Numbered from the stretch's first letter, positions 8,759 through 17,849 are shown. The stretch is DNA of 64,000 bases from an uncultured Eubacterium sp. (GCA_945946665.1 CAMEWO010000002.1:62001-126000); one strand, 5' to 3'. Translations and numbers: made by a program. Notes: generated by a model from the letters alone, not told the origin.

Positions 8759-9832
8759 TCAGGCATCCATCAGACTTTCAATAACATTAAGAATCCCTGT
8801 AAGTACCTTTTCCTTCTCATACATAGCAACGCTTTTCACGCAATTCCCCGGTACAACAGCAGGAAGAATCCCTCCTGCCAGTGCATCAAGCACCATAGCC
8901 AGTTCACCGCTGTCCCCCTGTCTATAGAAATAACCATTAACACCAGGCACAATATACTCTCCTATTCCATCAACAGGTGGAGATATAACAGGAATTCCCC
9001 TGGCAAGAGCCTCAACTGCCACCAGAGAGAACCCCTCATAATCCGAAGCAAGAACCAATGCATTTACATCATTATAATCTTCCCACGGATTGTTCTTCCA
9101 GCCCTGCCATGATATGAAGTCAGACACTCCTGAATACTCCGCTCTCTCCCTGCATGATGCCAGTTCATCTCCGTCACCGATAACCCTAAGCTTCCACATG
9201 GACTGTGTCTTTGACATGGCATCAATAATTATATCCAGACGCTTTTCTCTTGAAATCCTTCCCACATACAACAATGTCCTGTTGTCCAGATTCCATGAAG
9301 ATATTGGTTCAATTCCTGTCATATCAACAGGATTCCCCACAAGTTCAACCCTATGTTCCGGAAGGACTTCTTTAATCTGTTTTACTGCTTTTCTGGTTAG
9401 AACCATGGTACAGTCAGCAAAGCTTAAGCATTCCATTCCTCCGGTTCCGTTGTCCTTATACACCTTAACTGGTGCATGGAGCCATGCTGCCACCTTAACA
9501 GACTCCAGTCCAAGGCTTTTCAAGGCAGCTCTTGCCACATAAGCCATGAAAGGCCATGGTGTTGCTATAACTACATCAGGTCTGCCATGAACAGCCATGA
9601 ATTCTGCATACATTCCTACAAAATCCTCTACATTGTCCACCTTCTTTTTTACAAGGACAGGGTAGAATTCAATGTCACTGCCAACCCATTCCGGGCCAGT
9701 GTAAACCATCTGCACTACACGGACACGATAGCCGGATTGGATTAATTTATCTGATACCATATTAATAACATTCTCCACACCGCCTCTTCCAGACATAGGC
9801 ACAAGAATGTCAACAATCCTTTTATCCACCAT
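8759..9832 (-). CDS. Family 4 glycosyltransferase
   Basis: 357 residues with a GT-B fold: an N-terminal Rossmann half with GRGGVENV, then LLYVGRISREKRLDIIIDAM and the donor-binding EGFSLVAVEALARG (EX7E-type motif) about 70 residues from the end. It transfers a sugar from a nucleotide donor at the cytoplasmic side. AGGAGG lies so close to the ATG (9830-9832) that the GTG of codon 2 is an equally likely start. It is separated from the SigD-driven small gene upstream by about 160 bases with a hairpin. Confidence 0.82.
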   Translation of the reverse strand: MVDKRIVDILVPMSGRGGVENVINMVSDKLIQSGYRVRVVQMVYTGPEWVGSDIEFYPVLVKKKVDNVEDFVGMYAEFMAVHGRPDVVIATPWPFMAYVARAALKSLGLESVKVAAWLHAPVKVYKDNGTGGMECLSFADCTMVLTRKAVKQIKEVLPEHRVELVGNPVDMTGIEPISSWNLDNRTLLYVGRISREKRLDIIIDAMSKTQSMWKLRVIGDGDELASCRERAEYSGVSDFISWQGWKNNPWEDYNDVNALVLASDYEGFSLVAVEALARGIPVISPPVDGIGEYIVPGVNGYFYRQGDSGELAMVLDALAGGILPAVVPGNCVKSVAMYEKEKVLTGILNVIESLMDA

Positions 9833-9912
9833 ACCCCTCCTGTATAATCCAGTAGGCTGTCCCTACTCCATTACGCAAAAGAACAGCTCAAAGTAAAAAC
9901 TTCTACAACAAA

Positions 9913-9950
9913 TATTCCCTGCCCGGAAAAACTGTTCCAGACAGGGAATA
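9913..9950 (-). terminator. Hairpin after the small SigD gene, possible terminator
   Basis: TATTCCCTG (9913-9921) pairs with CAGGGAATA (9942-9950), with further GGAA/TTCC pairing inside. On the minus strand only a weak T-rich tail follows, so termination may be partial. Confidence 0.45.
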
Positions 9951-9991
9951 ATATGGATGATTACTACCTCTTTCGTATCGGGCCTTGCCAA

Positions 9992-10360
9992 TTACTTATT
10001 ATTAACAATTGACTTGCCAGTTTCCATGAATTTAGTAACAAAATCCTTAACCTCACTGAATGCATCAGACAGCATTACATCATTCTTGGCATTATATGCC
10101 GCATTCAGCTTAAATATTGAAGCATTAACAGAATCCTTATCAATAATTACACTGTCCTTATTAATAAGCTCCCTTGTTCCGTTATAAACTTCAATTATCC
10201 AGTTAATTCCATTAAAAATACTTGTTATATACTCATCAGTATCTTCCTGCCTGTGACCATTAAGTTCCTCCATCACATTACCAATGGCGTTGGAAATCTT
10301 CTCACAGTAAGGAACAGCTACTTCAAGAGCTTCAATCTGTTGTGCTAATAAATCATCCAT
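9992..10360 (-). CDS. Small helical protein in the SigD flagellar regulon
   Basis: I do not recognise the family. The 122 residues from ATG 10358-10360 (MDDLLAQQIEALE) are predicted almost wholly helical and acidic, with a central aromatic FNGINWIIEVYNGTREL segment; size and character recall flagellar export chaperones (FliS/FlgN type), but no signature was found. Start choice: an earlier ATG at 10381 lies only about 13 bases from the SigD -10, leaving no room for a ribosome site, whereas the 10360 ATG has GGAAAGGG upstream. Its promoter puts it in the late flagellar regulon, inside the modification island. It may be a chaperone or adaptor for the FliD-like protein or the large flagellin. Confidence 0.65.
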   Translation of the reverse strand: MDDLLAQQIEALEVAVPYCEKISNAIGNVMEELNGHRQEDTDEYITSIFNGINWIIEVYNGTRELINKDSVIIDKDSVNASIFKLNAAYNAKNDVMLSDAFSEVKDFVTKFMETGKSIVNNK

Positions 10361-10393
10361 GACATAACCAACCCTTTCCATAATACTGATATA

Positions 10394-10421
10394 TATATCG
10401 GATAAATGTAAATAAACTTAA
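10394..10421 (-). promoter_or_regulatory. SigD promoter for the 122-residue protein
   Basis: Minus-strand TTAA (10418-10421), 16-base spacer, CCGATATA (10394-10401). It is identical in form to the flagellin promoters at 43952 and 45056. Confidence 0.85.
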
Positions 10422-10507
10422 CCCCCGATGGGAAAAATCTGCAACTAATCTACAACTGAAACTGCATCCAGAATCATTTTTCATTCAGCCATAATCCTGA
10501 ACAAAAT

Positions 10508-11899
10508 CTACATCTCCTTCAGAATCATATCCTCCAGTTCATTATCATCAATGGTACCATCTTCATATCTTGGCAGTGGTCTGTCTAATACCACTACCTT
10601 CTGAATCTCCCAGCGGTAGCCTTTGTTCTCGTTGTACTTATCAATCCTCTTCTTAAACTTATCCGGCTTGTCGTCCTTATTAATAGGAACCACTGCTGCC
10701 ACCAGCTTGTCGTTGCACAGAATAACACGTGCTTCTGCCACACCATTAAGTTCCGTTATCTCATCGCTGGTCATCTTCTTACATATCTTAGCTCCCGTAG
10801 GGAGAAGAATAATTCCACTGTTTCTTCTTGTAATTACCAGCTGTCCTTTGCCGTTAAATCTTCCATAATCACCTGTATGATGTACGCCATCCTTAATTAC
10901 CCTGTCAGTAGCAGCCTTATCATTATAGTATCCAGGAGTTATGCAGTCGCCTTTCACAAGAATCTCTCCATCTTCTGCAATATATGCACATGACTCATCA
11001 AGCAAATCATAAGCCCCATCCACAGATACATTAATAGCTACAGAGCCTGTATTCTCAGTACTTCCATACACCGTGTACACGCTTATATCCCTGTCATTAA
11101 GAGCCTCATACAGCCTGAAAGGACATGGTGAATCACCAATAATCACCTTACGCAGCTCCGGATTAAATGCATTAATTCTCTTACAGTAATTCATAACAGA
11201 TGGTGTTCCCGGGAAAATAGTAGGATTGTAATAAAATGTATCTGAATCAATATGCCTTAATCCTCTTCCCACGCACACGCAGGCTCCGTTGGCCAGAGGC
11301 CAGAACAGGCTGTACACCAGACCGAAGATTCTTGTCAGTTCAATCTGTGAAAGTACTCTGTCTTCTTCAGTGCACATGCAGTGGTCATTCATTCTCTTAA
11401 CAGCAGTAAGGATATTCTTCATAGTAATGACACATGGCTTGTCACCATCCCATGCAGTGGCTGTAAACAGAATCACATTGCCTTCACTGGTTTTTGCATT
11501 ATATGTAAGTTCTGTAACATCATCCTTTTCTGCACCAGGCAGAATATTTGCGCCAGCATCAGATAATACATACTGGTTGGTAGAACACAATACATAGTCA
11601 ATTCCAACCTTTGACAGCTTTTCCTGCCTGATATTAGCCGGTGCAAATGAATCGATAAGCACAGCATCCTTACCTGCAAGAATCGTTCCAAATACATTGA
11701 CAATCCATCTGTAGGAAGCTGGACCGTATATAGCTATCTCTTTCCCCTCAAAACGCATTAGATGAAGTGCTTTCTTCACCGCATCCTCAAACAGCATCTG
11801 ATATGATACAGATATAGTATCATACAGAATCGCCTCTTTATCTCCGAATTCTTCCGCATTATTCTTAAGCATGTTATACAATGTCGTACACTTTAACAT
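10508..11899 (-). CDS. Degenerate ANL-superfamily (AMP-binding) enzyme
   Basis: 463 residues with the overall fold of acyl/aminoacyl adenylating enzymes: VYGSTENTG (A5-like, 277-285), HHTGDYGRF (A7-like, about 340-348) and a C-terminal lid region. Two key sites are altered. The P-loop is FTATAWDGDKP instead of a Ser/Thr/Gly-rich TSG-TGxPK motif, and the position of the A10 catalytic Lys in PRYEDGTID carries Thr, not Lys. It may therefore bind an acyl group without standard adenylation, use an altered reaction, or be an inactive paralogue. It lies 16 bases downstream of a glycosyltransferase gene, so probably forms an operon and acts in making an acyl substituent of the glycan. Confidence 0.75.
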   Translation of the reverse strand: MLKCTTLYNMLKNNAEEFGDKEAILYDTISVSYQMLFEDAVKKALHLMRFEGKEIAIYGPASYRWIVNVFGTILAGKDAVLIDSFAPANIRQEKLSKVGIDYVLCSTNQYVLSDAGANILPGAEKDDVTELTYNAKTSEGNVILFTATAWDGDKPCVITMKNILTAVKRMNDHCMCTEEDRVLSQIELTRIFGLVYSLFWPLANGACVCVGRGLRHIDSDTFYYNPTIFPGTPSVMNYCKRINAFNPELRKVIIGDSPCPFRLYEALNDRDISVYTVYGSTENTGSVAINVSVDGAYDLLDESCAYIAEDGEILVKGDCITPGYYNDKAATDRVIKDGVHHTGDYGRFNGKGQLVITRRNSGIILLPTGAKICKKMTSDEITELNGVAEARVILCNDKLVAAVVPINKDDKPDKFKKRIDKYNENKGYRWEIQKVVVLDRPLPRYEDGTIDDNELEDMILKEM

Positions 11900-11915
11900 A
11901 TCTCACCTTATCCTT

Positions 11916-13121
11916 TCACATGCCAAGCAAAGTCCTCATTCTGTCATCAAATCCAAAAATCTCCTGGCATCTGTTATATCCGTTAGCCGCTATTGCCTTT
12001 CGCTCATCCTCATGTATAAGATAATACTCCACCTTGCTCACTAAGTCCACTATATCTTCATACACAACCAAATCTTGTCCAGGAGTAAAGTACTCCATTA
12101 TCTCAGGCTGATAGTTGGTAATAAGGAATCCTTTACATCCCAGCACATCTAATACACGAAGAGGAATTCCTGACTGAATCAATTTAAGAGAAATATTCAG
12201 ATTAATCTTACTGTTACGGAAAACCCTTGGCATCTGTGTATAATAATCCACATATCCTTTATGGGATACATTTGGTAATCTTTCATCCTTATCCTTAGAA
12301 TACAGATTAACCCTGCATCTGTTCTGCAAAAGAGCCAGGGCCATGAATCTTTCCCTGCCTGTAACCTCAGTTCCAAGAGCAAATTCCAGTTCTTCCCTGC
12401 ATACAGTAAATTTCCCCTGCGAAGCAGCCCTGTACTCCTTATTCAGTCCGTCAAGCAGGTCATCAGTAATCATGTCTCCAAGAAAATATCCGCCATACAC
12501 CTTCTTCTGGGCTTCCACCATTCCCTCAAGATATCCTCTGTGATAACCGCTCAGTGGTGTTAACAGATACTCATAGTCTGATTTATACAATTTTCCAACT
12601 AGCGAAACATCACATTCATACCAGTCATCATCATGTTTTACCGGTACCTGCCCCTGTATTCTTCCTGCTGTCCTTCCGCTGATTATGCGTCTGACACCTT
12701 CGTCAGAGAATACATCACAATCCACAGCCAGAGGAAGATGACGTGCTCCCTCAACACCTGACTTCCTATAGGTATCGCACTGTACACAGTCGAAAAAAAA
12801 TATTATATTGCAGGAATTTTTAAGGCTACTGGTCTTTCTTATATGAAGTGGGGCATCATATACCCATGACACATAGGTTATGCCCTGTTCCTGACAAACA
12901 TCTGATATCAAGGGCGAGAAATTAACAGATAAAACCCGATCATATCCCCCATCTTTAAGATGCTTCCGGAATATTCCCACGAATTCATCATCCCTGTCCC
13001 AATCCCTGAAGATGTAGTAAAACACATCATATTCTATTCCCAGCCTTTTCAGTGAAGCCTCCATCCCCTCCTGCATGAAAGCATTCCACTGAAAAAATAA
13101 AATTTTCTTGTTACCACACAT
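11916..13121 (-). CDS. CgeB-like GT-B glycosyltransferase
   Basis: 401 residues from ATG 13119-13121 (MCGNKKILFFQWNAF), preceded by GGAG at 6-base spacing; earlier Met codons lack a ribosome site. The C-terminal half has the family pattern KINLNISLKLIQSGIPLRVLD followed by LGCKGFLITNYQ and EDLVVYEDI-like spacing, typical of the glycosyltransferase group-1/CgeB families (DUF3880 plus Glyco_trans_1_2). Two paralogues lie just across the divergent promoter region (13378 and 14580). Cytoplasmic; probably one of a set adding related sugars to flagellin or a glycan. Confidence 0.8.
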   Translation of the reverse strand: MCGNKKILFFQWNAFMQEGMEASLKRLGIEYDVFYYIFRDWDRDDEFVGIFRKHLKDGGYDRVLSVNFSPLISDVCQEQGITYVSWVYDAPLHIRKTSSLKNSCNIIFFFDCVQCDTYRKSGVEGARHLPLAVDCDVFSDEGVRRIISGRTAGRIQGQVPVKHDDDWYECDVSLVGKLYKSDYEYLLTPLSGYHRGYLEGMVEAQKKVYGGYFLGDMITDDLLDGLNKEYRAASQGKFTVCREELEFALGTEVTGRERFMALALLQNRCRVNLYSKDKDERLPNVSHKGYVDYYTQMPRVFRNSKINLNISLKLIQSGIPLRVLDVLGCKGFLITNYQPEIMEYFTPGQDLVVYEDIVDLVSKVEYYLIHEDERKAIAANGYNRCQEIFGFDDRMRTLLGM

Positions 13122-13228
13122 ACTAATCTCCAGCATGAGCATGAACCTTTTTCTTACATTACATAATCTGTCACATTACATATAACTCAGAACTTTTCAA
13201 TTATACACTCATGTTTCTTTGATTCTTT

Positions 13229-13257
13229 ATTATACTAACAATATCTCAAAATGTGAA
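13229..13257 (-). promoter_or_regulatory. SigA-type promoter of the 10508-13121 operon
   Basis: Minus-strand TTCACA (13252-13257), 17-base spacer, TATAAT (13229-13234). Confidence 0.7.
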
Positions 13258-13266
13258 AACAATCAA

Positions 13267-13295
13267 TTGATATCTTATGTAAAATTATATAAAAT
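13267..13295 (+). promoter_or_regulatory. SigA-type promoter of the 13378-15755 operon
   Basis: TTGATA (13267-13272), 17-base spacer, TAAAAT (13290-13295). It lies back to back with the minus-strand promoter at 13229-13257, so the two CgeB-like units are divergently transcribed. Confidence 0.6.
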
Positions 13296-13377
13296 GATGT
13301 ATAAAGGTATTATATGATACAAGGGAAAAAAGGTCAAAATTCGTGTATCAAATCCATGCAGAAAGCAGGTCAGCTTT

Positions 13378-14559
13378 ATGAAAATATATATATACCGCTA
13401 TGGCAGCATCTGTGAGCCAGACGTAATAGAAGCCTTCAAGCGGATGGGACTTACAGTAGATGAAGAAACAATAGAGATTACACGCAAAGACCTGCTGCCG
13501 GCAGAATGCGTAAAGCACACCTCCAGTCAGATTATGAACGGAGGCTATTCCTTTGTGTTTTCCATCAACTTCTTTCCCTGGCTGTCAGAAGTCTGCAGGA
13601 TAGCTAACATAGTATATATAAGCCTTATTGTAGACAGTCCTGTTATGGAGCTGTATTCCAATTCCCTGTCTAACAGTTGTAACAGAGTATTCCTGTTTGA
13701 CAGGAAACTGTATGAAGAGTTCAGCCCGTATAATCCAGGACATGTGTTCCATGTTCCCCTTGCCACCAACATGGTAAGGAATGACAGGGTAATCCGTGAA
13801 GCCTCTTCTGCGGTAAGGTCAAAATATGCATGTGACATATCATTTATAGGTTCCACCTATCAGGAAAAATGTCCATTTAACAGGGCTAAATTGCCTGAAT
13901 TCGAAAAAGGATTCATAGACGGACTTATTGAAGCCCAGTTAAAGGTATACGGCTACAACTTTATAGAGGAACTGATAACAGACCAGATGGCACAGACCTT
14001 CCTTGAATCAACTCCAGGCGCATACCATTATCCGGAAGGATACAGAAAGAATGATAAAGCAACTGTGGCCCAGCTGTATATAAGCGTTAAAGTTGCTGAA
14101 CAGGAAAGACTCCGGGCACTTAAGATGCTGTCCGATTCTTTCAATGTGGATATATACACAGGCAGCGACACCAGCTCCATGCCTGGTATACATAACAGGG
14201 GATTTGCCCGTTCTCTGGATGAAATGCCAATTATATTTAACCAGAGTAAAATCAACCTTAACATAACAGCCAAATCCATCCGTTCCGGTCTTTCCCTGAG
14301 AATATTTGACGTGCTGGGCTGTGGCGGATTCCTGATAACTAATTACCAGGCAGAACTTCCGGAATTCTTTGAAATTGGAAAAGACCTGATTGCCTATGAG
14401 AGCATGGACCATCTTAAGGAACTGTGTGCATACTATCTTAACCATCCTGAAGAACGGGCAGAGATAGCCGCCCATGGTCAGGAAGCAGTAAGAAAACGTT
14501 ACACATACGACATATTATTGCTTAAGATGATTGATATGGCATTTCCGGCTAAGAATTAG
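13378..14559 (+). CDS. CgeB-like GT-B glycosyltransferase, paralogue 2
   Basis: 393 residues, start MKIYIYRYGSICEPDV, homologous over its length to the proteins at 11916 and 14580. Conserved blocks include SFVFSINFFPWLSEVC with VYISLIVDSPV near the N-terminus, CDISFIGSTYQEKC in the centre, and KINLNITAKSIRSGLSLRIFD plus LGCGGFLITNYQAE in the donor-binding half. The two-domain GT-B layout has no membrane segment. The stop overlaps a GTG of the next frame, giving a tight two-gene operon. Confidence 0.8.
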   Translation: MKIYIYRYGSICEPDVIEAFKRMGLTVDEETIEITRKDLLPAECVKHTSSQIMNGGYSFVFSINFFPWLSEVCRIANIVYISLIVDSPVMELYSNSLSNSCNRVFLFDRKLYEEFSPYNPGHVFHVPLATNMVRNDRVIREASSAVRSKYACDISFIGSTYQEKCPFNRAKLPEFEKGFIDGLIEAQLKVYGYNFIEELITDQMAQTFLESTPGAYHYPEGYRKNDKATVAQLYISVKVAEQERLRALKMLSDSFNVDIYTGSDTSSMPGIHNRGFARSLDEMPIIFNQSKINLNITAKSIRSGLSLRIFDVLGCGGFLITNYQAELPEFFEIGKDLIAYESMDHLKELCAYYLNHPEERAEIAAHGQEAVRKRYTYDILLLKMIDMAFPAKN

Positions 14560-14579
14560 TGAGAAAAAGAGAGATAATC

Positions 14580-15755
14580 ATGAATATATTAATATACGAA
14601 TGGAAAAATTTCGGAATTGAAGATGTATGTGAAGCCCTTACCGATATGGGGCACAGCTTTAAGGTAGTCTCAGATGAGAATATCCATGAGAGAGTCTGCC
14701 CAGAATTCGATAAGAAGTTTGAGGAAATCATCAGCGAAGGGGATGGATATGACTGTGTATTTACCTTCAACTACAGTCCAGTGCTATCCAACAACTGCAA
14801 GAAAGCAGACATTCCTTATATTGCATTCATATATGACAGTCCACTTGTGGCACTGTATTCATACACAATTATCAATCCATGCAATTATGTATTCATATTC
14901 GACAAGAAACAGTATATGGACCTGAAAAAAGAAGGGATTAACACCGTATACTATGCACCACTCTGCGCTAATCCTGACAGAATTGAAAAACTTATCCGTC
15001 AGGCAAAACAGTCAGGAGACAATAAGAAATACCAGGGAGATATTGCATTTGTAGGATCAATGTACAATGAAAAGCACAACCTTTTTGACCGATTTAAAGA
15101 CCTCCCTCCATTCGTGTCAGGATATCTTGATGCCATTATGCAGGCACAGCTTAAGGTCTACGGCTATAATTTCATTGAGGAGCTTCTTACCAGCAATATA
15201 ATTGATGAACTTGAGAAAAGCGTGCCCCTACAGCCTAACAAGGATGGTGTGGAAACTGTTCAATATCTGTATTCCAACTATTTTCTATGCAGAAAAATGG
15301 CAGCTATGGAAAGAAAAGACCTTCTAGGTGCCCTGTCAGAACAGTTCAATGTGAATCTGTACACTCCCAACCCTACTCCTGAGCTTCCTAAGATTCACAA
15401 CTGCGGAGCTATAGATTATTATAATACAATGCCAGTTGTATTCTCAGAAAGCAGAATCAACCTTAATATTACACTGCGTTCAATCCAGTCCGGCATACCT
15501 CTTCGGGGTATAGACATTATGGCTGCTGGAGGATTTCTTATGAGTAATTACCAGGCTGATTTCTATGACTTCTTCGTTCTCGGAGAAGATCTGGCACTCT
15601 ACGAATCAAAGGATGACCTTATGGATAAATGCAGATACTATCTTTCCCACGAAGCAGAGAGAGCCCAGATAGCAGCCAACGGACTTGGAAAGATAAAAGA
15701 AAGCCATACCTATAAGATACGGCTTTCGGAGATGTTTGAGATTGTGTTTAATTAG
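14580..15755 (+). CDS. CgeB-like GT-B glycosyltransferase, paralogue 3
   Basis: 391 residues from the ATG at 14580 (MNILIYEWKNFGIEDV). This start aligns with the N-termini of both paralogues and has a purine-rich GAGAGA upstream; a GTG at 14559 would add seven unaligned residues. Shared blocks: VFTFNYSPVLSNNC, GDIAFVGSMYNEKHN, RINLNITLRSIQSGIPLRG and GGFLMSNYQADF. Its stop overlaps the end of the convergent AAA-ATPase gene by 8 bases, with no terminator visible between them. Confidence 0.8.
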   Translation: MNILIYEWKNFGIEDVCEALTDMGHSFKVVSDENIHERVCPEFDKKFEEIISEGDGYDCVFTFNYSPVLSNNCKKADIPYIAFIYDSPLVALYSYTIINPCNYVFIFDKKQYMDLKKEGINTVYYAPLCANPDRIEKLIRQAKQSGDNKKYQGDIAFVGSMYNEKHNLFDRFKDLPPFVSGYLDAIMQAQLKVYGYNFIEELLTSNIIDELEKSVPLQPNKDGVETVQYLYSNYFLCRKMAAMERKDLLGALSEQFNVNLYTPNPTPELPKIHNCGAIDYYNTMPVVFSESRINLNITLRSIQSGIPLRGIDIMAAGGFLMSNYQADFYDFFVLGEDLALYESKDDLMDKCRYYLSHEAERAQIAANGLGKIKESHTYKIRLSEMFEIVFN

Positions 15756-17670
15756 AAGTTTGAAGATTGGGATCATTCCATCTCTCAACATTAGCCCTGC
15801 ATAATTTGCCTGAGAATGCTATACCATATTTTATTATGCTTTTACACCCATACGCCTTAAGGTTTGTGTAATACTCTTTTGAATCAATCTGACGTATTGC
15901 CTCGTCAGCCATACTTTGCAACTGGTTCAGTACACTATTCTTATCTGCAGTAACAGAGTTAGTTTGTCTGACCGCCTTCAGTTCTATAATAATTCCAGGA
16001 TTAGTACAATCCAGTGGCTTTAACATAATATCATAACGTCCATATCCACTTTCACGGTTAGAACTCAACTCATAGTAATTGCAGAACGTTGCACTCATCC
16101 CCAGAATAAGTCCGTGGTAAAAGCTTTCCTGTGCCACATCAAAATTACTGACAGTATTAATCATAAAGTTCTGAAGTTCCCGCTCAAGTTTTGTCGAATC
16201 TCCCGATAAAAGAGCCTGTTGTACAGATATAGAAAATGACATAGGAATTATTGTGTCAAGCTTTGCCAATATTTCCTTCTCATATGCAACATATATTTCC
16301 CTGTTAGGTATGCACACCTGACAATATGAATTGCCATCAAACAAAGGCTTCGTAGATTTCACTGTCAGATATCCCGCCATTAGAAGAAAACTGAATATGC
16401 TGCCAGGGTTTTTCTGTACCTCAGGATACACCACCGCTGTATCTATATATACCTCCACTGTCTTTCCATTCAGCAGTTCCCTCATGCTGTCAATAATATC
16501 AGTTGATGCATTCTGTATTATTTCGCCAATTATCTCATTATTTCCAGTTGCCTGCCAGAATGCTCTTGGAATGCATCCCGAATCAACATAATTAACAATA
16601 GACCATGGATTAAATATACGGTTTTCTCCGAAATTATAACCATTATACCATTTCAATGCTTCATTGAATTTATCATCATATCCATAGAATTCAAGCATTT
16701 CCTTTACTTCATCATATGTGAAACCAAAATATTCACTGTATCTGCTTTCAAGTACTGAATTAACATTCAGGTTATTCAGCCCGCTAAATATACTCTCCTT
16801 GGCAACTCTTAACACACCTGTCAAAAATGCCATTGTCATATCATTGTTATCCTTTAATCCACCTGACAGGAAGTTACGCATAAATGCAGTGACATCTTCA
16901 TAATAACCATGCATATATCCCTGTTGGATAGGCGTATCATATTCATCTATCAATATCATAGGTGCATTGCTGTGATGAGCATTCAAAAAATGTGATAGTC
17001 TTGCAAGGGTAGTAGAAAACAATGCATCCTCTAATGTTCCATCAATCACCGCTCTGTAATACTTAACATCGTCTTCAGACATGCTGTGGCTCTCAATCAG
17101 ATATAGATGACGTCTGTATTCTGTTCTTACCACTTCCTTAATATTGGCAAATGTATCTTTCCAGTTGTTATATTTTACGTCCTTGAATGTCAGATATATA
17201 ACTGGATATTTCCCCTGCTCTTTTCTATATTCCTCACCTGCCTCCCATACCCTTGTTCCTTCAAAGTACAGAGAAGTATCCTCATCGCTCAACTCAAAAA
17301 ACACCTTAAGCATATCCATATTCAAGGATTTTCCGAATCTTCTTGGACGTGTAAACAGAGATACCAGAGGCTTGTAATCTATCAAGTCTCTTATGAGCAG
17401 TGTCTTGTCAACATAATAATAGTTAGTTACAGCTTTACGGTAATCTGAAACACCTATAGGAAGTGCCTTTTTCTTTAAAATCCTGGATTTTTTAATATCC
17501 TTCTCTTTTTCTGGATTTTTTCTTCCTGAATATACGTAATCATCAGGAACCATCCATCTGAATCCATCATAATATGCACCCGAAATTGCCCCATTCTTAC
17601 ATAAGGCATTAACTGTGCGTTTGGTAATACCATATTTTACCGCAACTTCCCTTGATGTCATATACCCCAT
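15748..17670 (-). CDS. HTH-AAA-ATPase-PD-(D/E)XK fusion protein
   Basis: About 640 residues. An N-terminal excisionase/MerR-like helix-turn-helix (TSREVAVKYGITKRTVNALC) precedes an AAA-ATPase-like domain (GVSDYRKAVTNYYYVDKTLLI, then RPRRFGKS as the atypical nucleotide-binding loop). A C-terminal PD-(D/E)XK nuclease-like domain follows, with YDIML and IIIELKAV supplying the D...ExK pattern. The AAA-ATPase_like/PDDEXK_9 family is abundant in gut anaerobes and is thought to be mobile or defence-related; its role is not established. The added DNA-binding domain is unusual. The ATG at 17670 has AGGG at 10 bases; a GTG at 17679 is the alternative. Upstream lie repeated TTCCCACTTT boxes that could be its operators. 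Confidence 0.75.
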   Translation of the reverse strand: MGYMTSREVAVKYGITKRTVNALCKNGAISGAYYDGFRWMVPDDYVYSGRKNPEKEKDIKKSRILKKKALPIGVSDYRKAVTNYYYVDKTLLIRDLIDYKPLVSLFTRPRRFGKSLNMDMLKVFFELSDEDTSLYFEGTRVWEAGEEYRKEQGKYPVIYLTFKDVKYNNWKDTFANIKEVVRTEYRRHLYLIESHSMSEDDVKYYRAVIDGTLEDALFSTTLARLSHFLNAHHSNAPMILIDEYDTPIQQGYMHGYYEDVTAFMRNFLSGGLKDNNDMTMAFLTGVLRVAKESIFSGLNNLNVNSVLESRYSEYFGFTYDEVKEMLEFYGYDDKFNEALKWYNGYNFGENRIFNPWSIVNYVDSGCIPRAFWQATGNNEIIGEIIQNASTDIIDSMRELLNGKTVEVYIDTAVVYPEVQKNPGSIFSFLLMAGYLTVKSTKPLFDGNSYCQVCIPNREIYVAYEKEILAKLDTIIPMSFSISVQQALLSGDSTKLERELQNFMINTVSNFDVAQESFYHGLILGMSATFCNYYELSSNRESGYGRYDIMLKPLDCTNPGIIIELKAVRQTNSVTADKNSVLNQLQSMADEAIRQIDSKEYYTNLKAYGCKSIIKYGIAFSGKLCRANVERWNDPNLQTSN

Positions 17671-17746
17671 ATGCTTCACACCCTTTCATAATATGACATG
17701 AGGGTCAAAAAATATTTTGCCCCTCCTTCTACATACATAATACAAT

Positions 17747-17849
17747 AAAAGTGGGAAAAATCAAATCGATTTTTCCCACTTTTTGATTTATTTCTCCCAC
17801 TTTTGAAGTTTTTTCCCACTTTACTTCCCAGTTTTCTTCCCAGTTTACT
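17747..17849. repeat. Repeated TTCCCACTTT boxes and palindrome
   Basis: A perfect 16-bp inverted repeat (arms 17747-17762 and 17768-17783, containing GTGGGAAAA) is followed by further TCCCACTTT/TTCCCAGTTT copies at about 17794, 17813, 17826 and 17837. They lie upstream of the HTH-AAA gene and downstream of the XRE gene. They could be binding sites for the HTH domain, a terminator-like structure, or both. The rest of 17671-17915 holds nothing else I recognise. Confidence 0.55.
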
